DNA of 64,000 bases from Streptomyces sp. NBC_01142 (GCF_026341125.1 NZ_JAPEOR010000001.1:1922001-1986000); one strand, 5' to 3'. Positions 34,714-44,768 are shown, counted from the first letter of the stretch. The notes: generated from the sequence alone by a model not told the origin. Program-made: numbers and translations.

Positions 34714-35835
34714 ATGTCCACGATGCCTGCGCCCTTCACCGCCGATGACTACCGAGCCCGGATGACCCGCGCCGCCGAGGCCGCCGCCGACGCGGGGCTC
34801 GCGGGCGTGCTCGTCGCGCCCGGCCCCGACCTGGTGTATCTCACCGGCTACCGGCCGGCGGCCACCGAGCGCCTCACGCTCCTCGTCCTCGCCGCAGGCC
34901 ACGACCCGGTCCTCGTCGTCCCCACGCTCGAGGCACCGGACGCCGAGGAGGCCCCGGGCGCGTCCGCGCTCACCCTGCGCGACTGGACCGACGGCAGGGA
35001 TCCGTACGCCGTCACCGCGCCGCTCCTCGACGGCGACGGCCGCTTCGGGGTGAGCGACAACGCCTGGGCGATGCACCTGCTCGGACTGCAGAAGGAACTG
35101 CCCGGCACCTCGTACGTGGCGCTGACCGAGGCGCTGCCGATGCTGCGGGCGGTGAAGGACGAGCGGGAACTGCTCCGCCTCGAAGCGGCCGGGGCCGCCG
35201 CCGACGAGGTGTACGGCGAGATTCTCCAGGTGCGCTTCGCCGGTCGCAGGGAGACGGACATCGCGTCCGATCTCGCCGCGCTGCTCATGCGGTTCGGCCA
35301 CTCCCAGGTCGACTTCACGGTCGTCGGCTCGGGGCCCAACGGCGCCAACCCGCACCACGAGGCGGGCGATCGCACCATCGCCGAGGGCGACATGGTCGTG
35401 CTCGACTTCGGCGGCCTCAAGCACGGCTACGGCTCCGACACCTCCCGTACCGTCCATGTCGGCGAGCCGTCCGTCGCCGAGCAGCGCGTCCACGACGTCG
35501 TACGGGAGGCGCAGCAGGCCGGTTTCGGGGCCGTACGGCCGGGGGCCTCGTGCCAGGACGTGGACCGTGCGGCGCGCGCGGTGATCACCGAGTTCGGGTA
35601 CGGCAAGAACTTCATCCACCGCACAGGACACGGCATCGGTGTCACCACCCACGAACCCCCGTACATGATCGAGGGTGAGGAGCAGCCGCTCGTCCCTGGC
35701 ATGTGCTTCTCCGTGGAGCCCGGGATCTATCTCCCGGGCCGCTTCGGCGTCCGTATCGAGGACATCGTCACGGTCACCGAGGACGGCGGCCGCCGCTTCA
35801 ACAACACCCCGCGCGAGATGGCTGTCGTGGAGTAG
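34714..35835 (+). CDS. M24-family Xaa-Pro peptidase
   Basis: A 373-aa creatinase-fold metallopeptidase. An N-terminal domain (1-140) is followed by the pita-bread catalytic domain with metal ligands in VVLDFGG, GSDTSRT, HRTGHGIG, SVEPGIY and RIEDIV (Asp, Asp, His, Glu, Glu). The family (PepQ/PepP) releases residues next to proline in the cytoplasm. ATG at 34714 (second ATG at 34723). The upstream tract is the C-rich repeat. Confidence 0.9.
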   Translation: MSTMPAPFTADDYRARMTRAAEAAADAGLAGVLVAPGPDLVYLTGYRPAATERLTLLVLAAGHDPVLVVPTLEAPDAEEAPGASALTLRDWTDGRDPYAVTAPLLDGDGRFGVSDNAWAMHLLGLQKELPGTSYVALTEALPMLRAVKDERELLRLEAAGAAADEVYGEILQVRFAGRRETDIASDLAALLMRFGHSQVDFTVVGSGPNGANPHHEAGDRTIAEGDMVVLDFGGLKHGYGSDTSRTVHVGEPSVAEQRVHDVVREAQQAGFGAVRPGASCQDVDRAARAVITEFGYGKNFIHRTGHGIGVTTHEPPYMIEGEEQPLVPGMCFSVEPGIYLPGRFGVRIEDIVTVTEDGGRRFNNTPREMAVVE

Positions 35836-35964
35836 GCCGCGACGTGGGCAGCGCGGATCGTGGTGACTCCGGCGCCGCCGGAACGGCCGGGACCGAGTTG
35901 CTTCATGACGGCGACAGCAGAAGGTGGAGCGCGCTCGAAGGCAAGGGGTTCTCCCGCCGTCGGA

Positions 35965-37710
35965 TCAGTCGTCGGCCAGGACGACACACGACTGCGGCGG
36001 CAGACGCAACAGGCCGTCCGCGCCCGGTGGTTCGACCGGTTCCCAGGCCGCCAGCACCCGGCCGCGGCCGCCCAGCGGGATCACGGCCGGCTCCTTCGCG
36101 AGATTGACCGCGATCCGCGCGTCGCCGCGCCGGTACGCCAGCCAGCGCGCCTCGTCGTCGTACGCCACCTTCACCGCCGCCAGATCCGGATCGGTCAGAT
36201 CCGACTGGGTACGGCGCAGGGCGATCAGGTCGCGGTGCCAGGCGAGCAGCCGGGCATGCGGCTCCCGGTCCCGCTCGGAGCGGTCCAGGCAGGAGCGCTC
36301 CCGGGTCCCCGGATCCTGTGGGTCGGGAATGTGCTCCTCGGCCCAGCCGTGCACCGCGAACTCCCGCCGTCTGCCGCTGCGTACCGCCTCGGCGAGCTCC
36401 GGGTCGGTGTGGTCCGTGAAGAACTGCCAGGGCGTGCGGGCGCCCCACTCCTCGCCCATGAACAGCATCGGGGTGAAAGGACCGGTCAGCACCAGCGCCG
36501 CCGCGCAGGCCAGCAGCCCGGGGGAGAGAGTGGCCGAGAGCCGGTCGCCCAGCGCCCGGTTGCCGATCTGATCGTGCGTCTGGGCGTAGCCGAGAAAGCG
36601 GTGCGCGGCGGTTCTCGTCACGTCGACGGGCCGGCCGTGGACGCGGCCCCGGAAGCTCGAGTACGTGCCGTCGTGGAAGAAGCCACGGGTGAGGGTCTTC
36701 CCCAGGGCCGCCAGGGGAGCGGTGGCGAAGTCGGCGTAGTAGCCCTGGGACTCGCCGGTCAGAGCGGTGTGCAGGGCGTGATGGAAGTCGTCGTTCCACT
36801 GGGCGTGCAGACCGAGCCCGCCCGCCCGGCGCGGCGACGTGGTCCGTGGGTCGCACAGATCGGACTCGGCGATCAGGGCCAGCGGGCGGCCGAGTTCGCC
36901 GGAGAGCGCGTCGACGGCGGTGGAGAGCTCCTCCAGGAAAGGCAGCGCACGCGTGTCGGCGAGGGCGTGCACCGCGTCCAGACGCAGCCCGTCGAGGCGG
37001 AAGTCACGCAGCCACGCCAGTGCGCTCCCCAGCAGATAGGCGCGGACCTCGTCCGAGCCCGGGGCGTCGAGGTTGACCGCCGCGCCCCAGGGGGTGTGGT
37101 GCGTGTCGGTGAAGTACGGCCCGAAGGCGGGCAGATAGTTCCCGGAGGGGCCGAGGTGGTTGTGGACCACGTCGAGCACCACCCCGAGGCCGTGGCCGTG
37201 CGCCGTGTCGACAAAGCGCTTGAGCGCCTCCGGGCCGCCGTACGGTTCGTGCACCGCCCACAGCGACACACCCTCGTACCCCCAGCCGTGCACTCCCGGG
37301 AAGGGGCAGAGCGGCATCAGCTCGACATGGGTGATCCCCAGATCGGCCAGCTCGCCCAGCCGTTCGGCCGCGGCGTCCAGCGTGCCCTCGCGGGTGTACG
37401 TGCCGATGTGCAGCTCGTACAGGACGGCGCCGCCGAGCCCGCGTCCCGCCCAGTCGCTCCGCCAGGAGTACGCCCCCGGGTCGACCACCGCGCTCGTGCC
37501 GTCAGGACCTTCCGGCTGACGGCGCGAGCGCGGATCGGGCAGCACGGGCCCGCCGTCCAGAGCGAAGCCGTACCGCGCGCCCCCGGCCGCCTCGGCCTCC
37601 GTGCTCCACCAGCCCGCACGCCCTTCGGCGCGCTCCATGGGAAGCTCCGCGCCCTCCAGCCACAGCGCGACCCGGTCCTCGGCCTGCGGCGCCCACACCT
37701 CGAACAGCAC
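35965..37710 (-). CDS. treZ: Malto-oligosyltrehalose trehalohydrolase
   Basis: A 581-aa GH13 enzyme from GTG at 37710 with GGGGA 6 nt upstream. An N-terminal CBM48-like beta domain (VLFEVWAPQAEDRVALWLEG) is followed by the barrel with VVLDVVHNHLGPSGNYL, GLRLDAVHAL (catalytic Asp), ALIAESDLCDP (Glu) and YAQTHDQIGNR. It hydrolyses the bond before the terminal trehalose made by TreY, releasing free trehalose. treY lies about 10 kb away at 47341 on the same strand, so TreYZ is split in this genome. Divergent from the GH1 gene. Confidence 0.94.
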   Translation of the reverse strand: MLFEVWAPQAEDRVALWLEGAELPMERAEGRAGWWSTEAEAAGGARYGFALDGGPVLPDPRSRRQPEGPDGTSAVVDPGAYSWRSDWAGRGLGGAVLYELHIGTYTREGTLDAAAERLGELADLGITHVELMPLCPFPGVHGWGYEGVSLWAVHEPYGGPEALKRFVDTAHGHGLGVVLDVVHNHLGPSGNYLPAFGPYFTDTHHTPWGAAVNLDAPGSDEVRAYLLGSALAWLRDFRLDGLRLDAVHALADTRALPFLEELSTAVDALSGELGRPLALIAESDLCDPRTTSPRRAGGLGLHAQWNDDFHHALHTALTGESQGYYADFATAPLAALGKTLTRGFFHDGTYSSFRGRVHGRPVDVTRTAAHRFLGYAQTHDQIGNRALGDRLSATLSPGLLACAAALVLTGPFTPMLFMGEEWGARTPWQFFTDHTDPELAEAVRSGRRREFAVHGWAEEHIPDPQDPGTRERSCLDRSERDREPHARLLAWHRDLIALRRTQSDLTDPDLAAVKVAYDDEARWLAYRRGDARIAVNLAKEPAVIPLGGRGRVLAAWEPVEPPGADGLLRLPPQSCVVLADD

Positions 37711-37813
37711 TGGCGGTCCCCTCGTCGTCGATGCACTCGTCGATGCCCGGCCACCATCCTGGCAAGACCGGGGTCTGGAAGCGGTGTCCTTGCGGCCATT
37801 AAGGTCACGAACC

Positions 37814-39184
37814 ATGTCGCCGCTGCCGTCGTCGCCGCTGCCCGCCTTCCCGCCCGGTTTCCTCTGGGGTGCGTCCGCCTCCGCCTTCCAGACCGAGGGA
37901 GCCGCCGACACGGAGGGCAAGGGGCCCTCCGGATGGGACGCCTTCGCCGCCCGGGGCCGGATCAAGGACGGTGCCGACGCCTCCCGCGGCACCGGCTTCC
38001 ACGCCCGCTACCGCGAGGACGTCGCCCTGCTCGCCGGACTCGGCGCGGACGCCTTCCGCTTCTCGGTCAGCTGGCCGCGCGTCGTCCCCGGTGGCAGCGG
38101 CCCGGTCAACACCGCCGGGCTCGACTTCTACGACCGGCTCGTCGACGAACTCTGCGCCCACGGCATCACACCCGCCCCCACCCTCTACCACTGGGACACC
38201 CCGCTCCCGCTGGAGGAGGCGGGCGGCTGGCTCAACCGGGACACGGCCGCCCGCTTCGCCGAGTACGCCTCCGTCGTCGCCGGACGGCTCGCCGACCGCG
38301 TACCGATGTGGATCACCATCAACGAACCGGCCGAGGTCACCCTGCTCGGCTACGCCCTCGGCGAGCACGCGCCCGGCAGGCAGCTGCTCTTCGACGCGCT
38401 GCCCGCCGCCCACCACCAGCTCCTCGCCCATGGCCTCGCCGTCCAGGCGCTGCGCGCCGCGGGAGCGGCCCATATCGGCATCGCCGTCTCCCACTCGCCC
38501 GTACGGACCGCCGGGACGAGCGAGGAGGACCGCTTCGGCGCGGAGCTGTACGACACGGTCACCAACTGGATGTTCGCCGAGCCGCTCCTGAACGGCCGCT
38601 ACCCCGACGAGAACTTCGCCGCCCTGATGCCCGGTCCGGTCGCCGAGGACCTCGCCGTCATCTCCGCTCCGCTGGACTGGTACGGCGTGAACTACTACCA
38701 CCCCATGCTCGTCGGCGCGCCTTCGCCGGACGCCCTCGGCACGTTCGCAGGCCTCGGCATGCCCGCCGGACTGCCCTTCGGGCTGCGGGACATCGAGAGC
38801 GACGAGCGCACCGACTTCGGCTGGCCGGTCGTCCCCGACGGACTGCGCGAGCTGCTGGTCCTCCTCAAGGACCGGTTCGGAAAACGGCTGCCGCCGGTGT
38901 ACATCACCGAGAACGGCTGCTCCTACGACGGTCTCGACGACCAGAGCCGTATCGCCTTCCTCGACGCCCATCTGCGGTCGCTGCACCGGGCGATGGACGC
39001 GGGCGTCGACGTACGCGGCTACTTCACCTGGTCGCTCACCGACAACATCGAGTGGGTCGAGGGCGCGGCCCAGCGCTTCGGTCTCGTCCACGTCGACTAC
39101 GAGACGCTGGAGCGCACGCCGAAGGCGTCGTACGCCTGGTACCGCGACGCGATCGCCGCCCAGCGGCCGGCCTCACGGCACTGA
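37814..39184 (+). CDS. GH1 beta-glucosidase
   Basis: A 456-aa family-1 glycosidase from ATG at 37814. The start FPPGFLWGASASAFQTEGA is the GH1 signature; acid/base Glu in TINEPAEV and nucleophile Glu in YITENGCSYD are both present. No signal peptide, so it acts on imported beta-glucosides such as cellobiose. It converges on an MFS sugar-type transporter with a 12-bp overlap of 3' ends. Confidence 0.93.
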   Translation: MSPLPSSPLPAFPPGFLWGASASAFQTEGAADTEGKGPSGWDAFAARGRIKDGADASRGTGFHARYREDVALLAGLGADAFRFSVSWPRVVPGGSGPVNTAGLDFYDRLVDELCAHGITPAPTLYHWDTPLPLEEAGGWLNRDTAARFAEYASVVAGRLADRVPMWITINEPAEVTLLGYALGEHAPGRQLLFDALPAAHHQLLAHGLAVQALRAAGAAHIGIAVSHSPVRTAGTSEEDRFGAELYDTVTNWMFAEPLLNGRYPDENFAALMPGPVAEDLAVISAPLDWYGVNYYHPMLVGAPSPDALGTFAGLGMPAGLPFGLRDIESDERTDFGWPVVPDGLRELLVLLKDRFGKRLPPVYITENGCSYDGLDDQSRIAFLDAHLRSLHRAMDAGVDVRGYFTWSLTDNIEWVEGAAQRFGLVHVDYETLERTPKASYAWYRDAIAAQRPASRH

Positions 39185-40447
39185 GCGGATCCTCCACACC
39201 AGCACCCCGCCGAGGGCGGTCACCACGGTGGCGGTCAGATACAGCCCGGCGTACCCGCCCGCGTACGCGACGATCGGCGCGGCCAGCGCCGGGCCGAGGA
39301 CCTGCGGGGCCGAGTTGGCGATGTTGATCACGCCCAGATCCTTGGCCCGGTCGCCCGCCTGCGGCAGCACCTGAGTGATCAGCGCCTGGTCGACCGCGAT
39401 GTACACCCCGAAGCCGAGCCCGAGCAGTGCCGCCGCGCCCATGGCCACCGGCCAGGTGTGCCAGAACGTCAGCAGCAACGAGGCCGCCGCCATCACCACG
39501 GAGCCGGCCGCCACCAACATCTTGCGCCGCCCCAGCCGGTCCGACACCATCCCGCCGGTCACCGCGGTCACCACCACGCCCGCCGTGTAGAGCAGCGTCA
39601 GAATCAGTACGCCCTCGTCCGGATCGGCGTAGTGCACCGCGTCCTTGAGGAAATACAGCAGATAGAGCGTGCCCATCGCGTTCCCGAGCATCACCAGAAA
39701 ACGGGTGAGCCAGGCCCACCCGAAATCCGGATGCGCCCGCGGGCTCACCCAGAAGTCCTTCAGTCGCACCGACTCCCTTGCGCGGAGCGGCACTTGGGGG
39801 TCGGGCGTCAGGAGTACGAAGGGCAGCGCGCACAGCACGACCAGTACCGCAAGCAGTAGATAGCCGGCCGCGATCCCGGTCACCACCATGGTGACCAGCA
39901 GTGCGCCGGTCACCAGGCCGAGTGTCTGCGGGATCCCGATGAAACCGGAGACCGCGGCCCGTTGGCGTACCGGTACCTGGTCGGGCACGACGGCGTTCGT
40001 CCCGGCGAGCATGGCGTTCAGGCCGAACTGCGCCAGACACCAGCCGAGCGTCACCCCGACCACCGTCGTCTGCACCGAGGTGACCGTGAGCCCCACCGCG
40101 CCCAGCGCCGCACCGCCCAGGATCCACGGGTGGCGGCGGCCGAAGCGCCCGCGCGTACGGTCCGAGAGCGCACCCGCGAGCGGATTGGCGACGACGGCGA
40201 CCAGGGCCCCCACCCCGGTCGCCCAGCCGAGCGCGATCTCCTTGCCCGACGGGGCGAGTGCATCGATCTGCTCGGCCAGCAGCACTTGGATCGGGGTGAG
40301 GAAGGCCATGTACAGGCCCAGGTTGGCCAGGACGAGACCGGATACCCAGCCGCCGCCGACGCGGGTGCGCGGCTCTGACTCCGGCCCGGACTGCGGCTCG
40401 GAATCCGACTCCGGTCCCGGCTCCGACTCCGGCTCTTCGGTCAGCAT
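39173..40447 (-). CDS. MFS transporter, sugar/cation-symporter type
   Basis: A 424-aa protein with about 12 hydrophobic segments. The A-loop motif GALSDRTRGRFGRRHPWILGG and the second-half GGMVSDRLGRRKMLV mark the GPH/SLC45-like MFS group. The N-terminus is a repeated Glu/Ser/Pro stretch (EPESEPGPESDSEPQSGPE). Start at the ATG at 40447. Its 3' end overlaps that of the GH1 beta-glucosidase, which suggests a sugar substrate (inference). Confidence 0.88.
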   Translation of the reverse strand: MLTEEPESEPGPESDSEPQSGPESEPRTRVGGGWVSGLVLANLGLYMAFLTPIQVLLAEQIDALAPSGKEIALGWATGVGALVAVVANPLAGALSDRTRGRFGRRHPWILGGAALGAVGLTVTSVQTTVVGVTLGWCLAQFGLNAMLAGTNAVVPDQVPVRQRAAVSGFIGIPQTLGLVTGALLVTMVVTGIAAGYLLLAVLVVLCALPFVLLTPDPQVPLRARESVRLKDFWVSPRAHPDFGWAWLTRFLVMLGNAMGTLYLLYFLKDAVHYADPDEGVLILTLLYTAGVVVTAVTGGMVSDRLGRRKMLVAAGSVVMAAASLLLTFWHTWPVAMGAAALLGLGFGVYIAVDQALITQVLPQAGDRAKDLGVINIANSAPQVLGPALAAPIVAYAGGYAGLYLTATVVTALGGVLVWRIRSVP

Positions 40448-40592
40448 GGGCCGCTCGCCATCAGCTCGGCCGGCGCCGGTGGCGCGGGGGAGCCCGGAGC
40501 TTACGGACACCCCCGCGCGTCATCAATACCCAGGGGGCGTCTTTCGGATCTTGCCGGGCTCGCCTGATCCGAAGTCACCCCCTGGGAACCAC

Positions 40593-41483
40593 CTACGACC
40601 CCGGGACGAAGTGGATCCGTTCCTGCACGACCGGATGCCCGGCCTTGGTGAAGTTCGCGGCCATCGGGAAGTTGCCCTGATCGGTCGCGCCCGCGATGAA
40701 CTCAGCGCCCTGCTCGGCCAGGAAGTGCGTGCACTCCACGAGCAGGTCGTACGCATAGCCGTGGCCGCGATGCTCCGGTACGACCCCGATGAAGCCGACA
40801 CACGGCCCCGACGGGTTGTGCGCCGGGATATGGATGCCGACCAGCTCACCCTCCGGTGTGTGGGCGAGCTGCCACCACTCGCGCGGCGAGGGGCACCAGT
40901 GGAAGAAGTCCAGCTCCTCCTGGGCGGCCTGGTCCAGGCCCCCCTCGGCGATGGCGCGCAGCGCGTGCGTGTCGAGCGTGGCGGAGTGGATCCGGCGCAG
41001 CGCGTCGAGGAACGCGGCGTCGTCGGGCTCCGGCCTGAACTCCAGCCGCCCGGGCCGCTTCGGCAGTTGGCACTCCGGTGTCCACCGGTACTGGTACCGC
41101 TCCACCAGGACCTTCATCCCGGCCGCCGCGGCGGCACGGGTCCTGGCCTCGCCGGCCGCCAGGGCCGCCGGGTCCTCGCGCCAGTTGGCGGGCAGGATCA
41201 GTTCGTACTCGACCTGGAACGGCGAGGTGCGCAGCAGCTCGGCGCCCGCCTCCTCCTCGCCCTCGGCGACGTCGAACCAGTTGACGTTGACGGGACTTTC
41301 GTCGTCCGGGCCGCCCCACCAGGCGGCTCGCGCGACGACCTTGCCGTCGCGCAGTGCGACCCGCTTCCAGTCGGGGCGGTGTGTGGCAAGGGCCAGCGCG
41401 CTGCCCACGCCGAGCGGGTCGGGCAGGGTGTCGAAGAGATGCGCGTCGCTCGAGGTGAGCGCGCGGATGACCAGATCGGTCAT
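40593..41483 (-). CDS. GNAT-family N-acetyltransferase
   Basis: A 296-aa protein from ATG at 41483 with GGAGGA 8 nt upstream. The acetyl-CoA loop is GFIGVVPEHRGHGYAYDLL (Q/R-x-x-G-x-G/A type), followed by ATDQGNFPMAANFTKAGHP. The N-terminal half is a degenerate second GNAT-like lobe. The substrate is not predictable. About 360 bp upstream to the FHA gene hold no gene. Confidence 0.88.
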   Translation of the reverse strand: MTDLVIRALTSSDAHLFDTLPDPLGVGSALALATHRPDWKRVALRDGKVVARAAWWGGPDDESPVNVNWFDVAEGEEEAGAELLRTSPFQVEYELILPANWREDPAALAAGEARTRAAAAAGMKVLVERYQYRWTPECQLPKRPGRLEFRPEPDDAAFLDALRRIHSATLDTHALRAIAEGGLDQAAQEELDFFHWCPSPREWWQLAHTPEGELVGIHIPAHNPSGPCVGFIGVVPEHRGHGYAYDLLVECTHFLAEQGAEFIAGATDQGNFPMAANFTKAGHPVVQERIHFVPGS

Positions 41484-41843
41484 GGGAGAAGTCCTCCGGG
41501 AAGAGATGTGCGGAATGCGCTCCCGGTCAGACAGCGAACGCCGGGCGGACGGGGCGGGAGCGCGGGAATGGTGTGTTGGACACTGCTCTCGCCTCCTTCC
41601 GTCGGTCTCGGGCGTCGTGATCACGTTAGACGGCAACCGGCGGAGCCGTCCAGCGGTTTCCTCAGCCTTTCAGGAGCCCTTCGGGCCCATTTCCAGGTGC
41701 CGCCGATCGCGGGTCCGAACGCGCGGCGACCTCCCCACGGAGAGCGGAACAGATACTTCCGCGCAGGTCAGAAGCCGCGCCGGACGGACAGGAACGCCGC
41801 TTCATCTGGACACCCCGGCCCCTTCGGCCCGACAATCTCGAAT
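41484..41843. other. Intergenic region, presumably divergent promoters
   Basis: 360 bp between the GNAT start and the FHA start. The open frame that extends upstream from the GNAT gene here has no start with a ribosome site, and I found no RNA-like or repeat structure. Confidence 0.5.
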
Positions 41844-42392
41844 GTGACGTCGTCTTTCGAGTTCCACACGTATCCCGCCCGGCTCTCCGATGCCGAGCGC
41901 GACCGTGTCCTCGATGTACTCAGAGAGGGCGCCGCACAGGGCAGGCTGTCGCACGAGACATTCGTGCACCGCATGGAGTTGGCTCTCGGCGCCCGCAGGT
42001 CCGAGGAACTGCGGGCACTCACCGCCGACCTCGAGACCGAGAGCCGCTGGTCGCGGCGGCTGTACAGCGCGGTGGGCAGGATATCCGCGTTCTCGGTACG
42101 GCTGCGCAGGGCCTGGCAGGCCGAAAAGCTGCCGCCGCTGCTGCTGCCCGAACCCGCCCCGTACCCCCTGCGGATCGGCCGCGACCCGGCGAACGGGCTG
42201 CGGCTGAGCCATGACACGGTCTCGCGCCTGCACGCCGAGCTGAGCAGGCAGGGCAGTCTGTGGATCCTGCGCGACCTCGGCTCGACCAACGGCACCACCG
42301 TCAACGGACGTCGGGTGACCGGATCGGTCGTGGTGCACGACGGGGACATGGTGGGCTTCGGACGGATGAGCTTCCGTCTCACCGCGCGCTGA
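41844..42392 (+). CDS. DUF1707 plus FHA domain protein
   Basis: A 182-aa protein from GTG at 41844. Residues about 8-60 (LSDAERDRVLDVLREGAAQG and following) are a DUF1707/SHOCT-like helical domain common in actinobacterial membrane-linked proteins. Residues about 100-180 are an FHA fold with GRDPANGLRLSHDTVSRLHAEL and DLGSTNGTTVNG, which bind phosphothreonine. It would therefore recognise a phosphorylated partner of a Ser/Thr kinase; none is encoded in the window. An 11-bp tandem repeat covers its stop codon. Confidence 0.88.
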   Translation: MTSSFEFHTYPARLSDAERDRVLDVLREGAAQGRLSHETFVHRMELALGARRSEELRALTADLETESRWSRRLYSAVGRISAFSVRLRRAWQAEKLPPLLLPEPAPYPLRIGRDPANGLRLSHDTVSRLHAELSRQGSLWILRDLGSTNGTTVNGRRVTGSVVVHDGDMVGFGRMSFRLTAR

Positions 42393-42418
42393 ATCCGCGC
42401 TGAATCCGCGCTGAATCC
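42386..42418 (+). repeat. Three exact 11-bp tandem repeats across the FHA stop codon
   Basis: GCGCTGAATCC occurs three times in a row; the first copy contains the TGA stop of the FHA gene, so two further TGA triplets are repeated at 11-bp spacing. This looks like slippage duplication. Confidence 0.85.
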
Positions 42419-42575
42419 GCGCGGGCCCGACCGGGACCGGCAACGGGTAACCTCACGCACGGGGTAGGGCCAGCCCCAGGGCGATACGCCTGTGGTCACC
42501 AGTGACCTGGATACACCCCCGGCGGGACGCTGATCACGTAACAGCAGATCAGTTGTCCCCAGGGGAGGTGCCCGC

Positions 42576-44768
42576 ATGCCGGGCAGAAATCCGATCACGG
42601 TCCGTACGGCGCGCTGGTGCGCCATCCATCCATGGCGGGCGGTGGTCGGCTGGCTCGTGTTCGTCGTGCTGTGTATCGGCGCGGGTGCCGCGGCAGGCAC
42701 CAACAAGGGGAAGTTCGAGGACTTCTGGGTCGGCGAGGCGGGCCGCGCCGAGGCGATGGCCGCCCACAGCGGGCTCACCCCGGCGCCCGTGGAGCAGATC
42801 CTCATCACCGCACCGGGCGGCAGGCTCGACGATGCCGCCGCCGACGCGGCAGCGCGTGAGGTCGGCCGGCGGATGGACGGACTGCCCGCCGTCGTCTCGG
42901 TCGCCGACCCGCAACGGGCGCGCGGCGGTGAGGCGCTGATGGTCGCCGTGACCCTGCGCGGGGACAAGGAGACCGCCAAGGAGGACGTCGACGCGCTGCT
43001 GAAGCAGACGGAGGCCGTCCAGGGCGCGCACAAGGACCTGCGGATCGAGCAGACCGGCAGCGCGTCCATCTCGAACGGCGTCAACGACAAGCAGGGGCAG
43101 GATCTGCAGCGGACCGAGATGATCAGTCTCCCGGTCACGTTCGTCATTCTCTTCGTCGTCTTCGGGGCAGTGCTCGCCGCAGGTATCCCGGTGCTGCTCG
43201 CACTCTCCGCCTTCGCCGGCGCGGTGGGCCTGTACGGGATGGCGTCCTGGGTCTTCCCCGACGCGGGCGGCGCGGCGCTCAGCGTCATCTTCATGCTCGG
43301 CATGGCCGTCGGCGTCGACTACTCGCTCTTCTACCTGAAGCGGGCCCGTGAGGAGCGCGAACGCAGCGGCGGGACCATCAGCCACGCAGCGGCGGTCGAG
43401 CTCGCCGCGGCCACCTCCGGCCGGGCGATCGTCGACTCCGGGCTCGCCGTCGCGCTCGCCCTCGGCGGCCTCTATCTGATGGACGACGTGATCTTCTCGT
43501 CCATCGCGACCGGGGCGATCCTCGTCACGCTGGTCGCGGTCGTCGGATCGCTGACCGTACTGCCCGCGCTGCTCACCACGTTGGGCCGACGCATGGACGG
43601 GCGCCGCGGCACCCGGCGCCGTCGCCCGGGACAGGCGGGAGGGACCGCACAGGCGGGAGAGAGCCGTGTGTGGGCCGCGATGCTGCGGCCCGTCATGCGC
43701 CGCCCGCTCGTCACCCTGCTCGTCGGCGTCGCCGCGACGGCCGCGCTCGCCCTGCCCGTGCTCAACATGACGCTCGGTACGGAGGGCAAGGAGACGTTCC
43801 CCGACAGCCTGCCGGCAGTCGCCGCGTACGACCGGCTGACCGACGCCTACCCGTCCGAGGGGCCCGCCCATCTTGTGCTCCTCAAGGCGGACGACCCCGC
43901 CACCGGACTGCGGCAGCTCGCCGAACGCACCCAGGGCGACCCGCTCTTCGCGCACGACCGCGCACCGCAGGTGACCCTCTCCAAGGACGGAAACACCGGG
44001 CTGCTGCGGCTGGCGGTTCCGTACGCACAGAACTCCGACGAGGCGACCCGCTCGCTGGAGCGGCTGCGCGACGAGCTGATCCCGGCCACGGTGGGCCGGA
44101 CGACGGGCGCGGAGTTCGCCGTCAGCGGCGAGATCGCCGCCGGCGCCGACTACGCCGAGCACCAGGAGAACCGACTTCCCTGGGTGATCGCCTTCGTCTC
44201 GCTGGCCACCCTCCTCGTCATGTACGCGGCCTTCCGCTCCCTGGTCCTCGCGGTTCTCGGCGTACTGCTCAACCTGGCAGCGGTGATGGTCTCCTGGGGC
44301 GTACTGACTCTGGTCTTCCAGGGGACCTGGGCACAGGGGCTGCTCGGCTTCGAGTCGGTCGGCTTCGTCGGTTCACGCACGCCGCTGCTGGTCTTCGCGA
44401 TCCTGGTGGGGCTCTCCACCGACTACCAGATCTTCGTGGTCAGCCGGGTCAGGGAGGCCGTACGCAGAGGCATCCCGACCCGGCAGGCGGTGGTCGACGG
44501 GATCGCGGGCTCCGCGAGCGTCGTCACCAGCGCCGCCGTGATCATGGTGTCGGTCTTCGTCAGCTTCCTCTTCATCGACCGGATCGAGATGAAGCAGATC
44601 GCCGTCGGGCTCACGGTGGCGGTGCTGTTCGACGCGATCGTGCTGCGGGCGCTGATCCTGCCGGCCGCGCTGGCGCTGCTCGGCGAGCGGTCCTGGTGGC
44701 CGGTCAGGCCGGGCGCGGAGGCCGCAGGGCCGCAGGCGGTCCGGCTGACGGCGAACTCCGCCGGCTGA
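42576..44768 (+). CDS. MMPL/RND-family transporter
   Basis: A 730-aa protein with the two-repeat MMPL layout. Membrane segments at about residues 25-43, 185-207, 212-230, 235-256, 285-310 and 315-335, then 375-393 and 540-705. GMAVGVDYSLFYLKRAREER and VGLSTDYQIFVVSRVREAV carry the paired Asp-Tyr proton-relay motifs of MMPL proteins. The N-terminal extracytoplasmic loop follows the KFEDFWVGEAGRAE start. The family exports lipids or drugs. GGAGGTG precedes the ATG. No lipid-synthesis partner is adjacent. Confidence 0.92.
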   Translation: MPGRNPITVRTARWCAIHPWRAVVGWLVFVVLCIGAGAAAGTNKGKFEDFWVGEAGRAEAMAAHSGLTPAPVEQILITAPGGRLDDAAADAAAREVGRRMDGLPAVVSVADPQRARGGEALMVAVTLRGDKETAKEDVDALLKQTEAVQGAHKDLRIEQTGSASISNGVNDKQGQDLQRTEMISLPVTFVILFVVFGAVLAAGIPVLLALSAFAGAVGLYGMASWVFPDAGGAALSVIFMLGMAVGVDYSLFYLKRAREERERSGGTISHAAAVELAAATSGRAIVDSGLAVALALGGLYLMDDVIFSSIATGAILVTLVAVVGSLTVLPALLTTLGRRMDGRRGTRRRRPGQAGGTAQAGESRVWAAMLRPVMRRPLVTLLVGVAATAALALPVLNMTLGTEGKETFPDSLPAVAAYDRLTDAYPSEGPAHLVLLKADDPATGLRQLAERTQGDPLFAHDRAPQVTLSKDGNTGLLRLAVPYAQNSDEATRSLERLRDELIPATVGRTTGAEFAVSGEIAAGADYAEHQENRLPWVIAFVSLATLLVMYAAFRSLVLAVLGVLLNLAAVMVSWGVLTLVFQGTWAQGLLGFESVGFVGSRTPLLVFAILVGLSTDYQIFVVSRVREAVRRGIPTRQAVVDGIAGSASVVTSAAVIMVSVFVSFLFIDRIEMKQIAVGLTVAVLFDAIVLRALILPAALALLGERSWWPVRPGAEAAGPQAVRLTANSAG

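Noticed and set aside
33526..35652. Long minus-strand open frame opposite the DUF1444-like and M24 genes
   Set aside because: Antisense shadow: Gly/Arg/Val low-complexity, crossing the C-rich repeat and two genes with clear motifs.
35860..39327. Very long plus-strand open frame covering treZ on the opposite strand
   Set aside because: A by-product of high GC: the frame is Arg/Gly/Ala-rich with no domain, and treZ plus the GH1 gene explain the same bases with full motifs.
41484..41640. Leader peptide or upstream extension of the GNAT gene
   Set aside because: The frame is open but has no ribosome site or conserved pattern; the ATG at 41483 with GGAGGA is clearly better.
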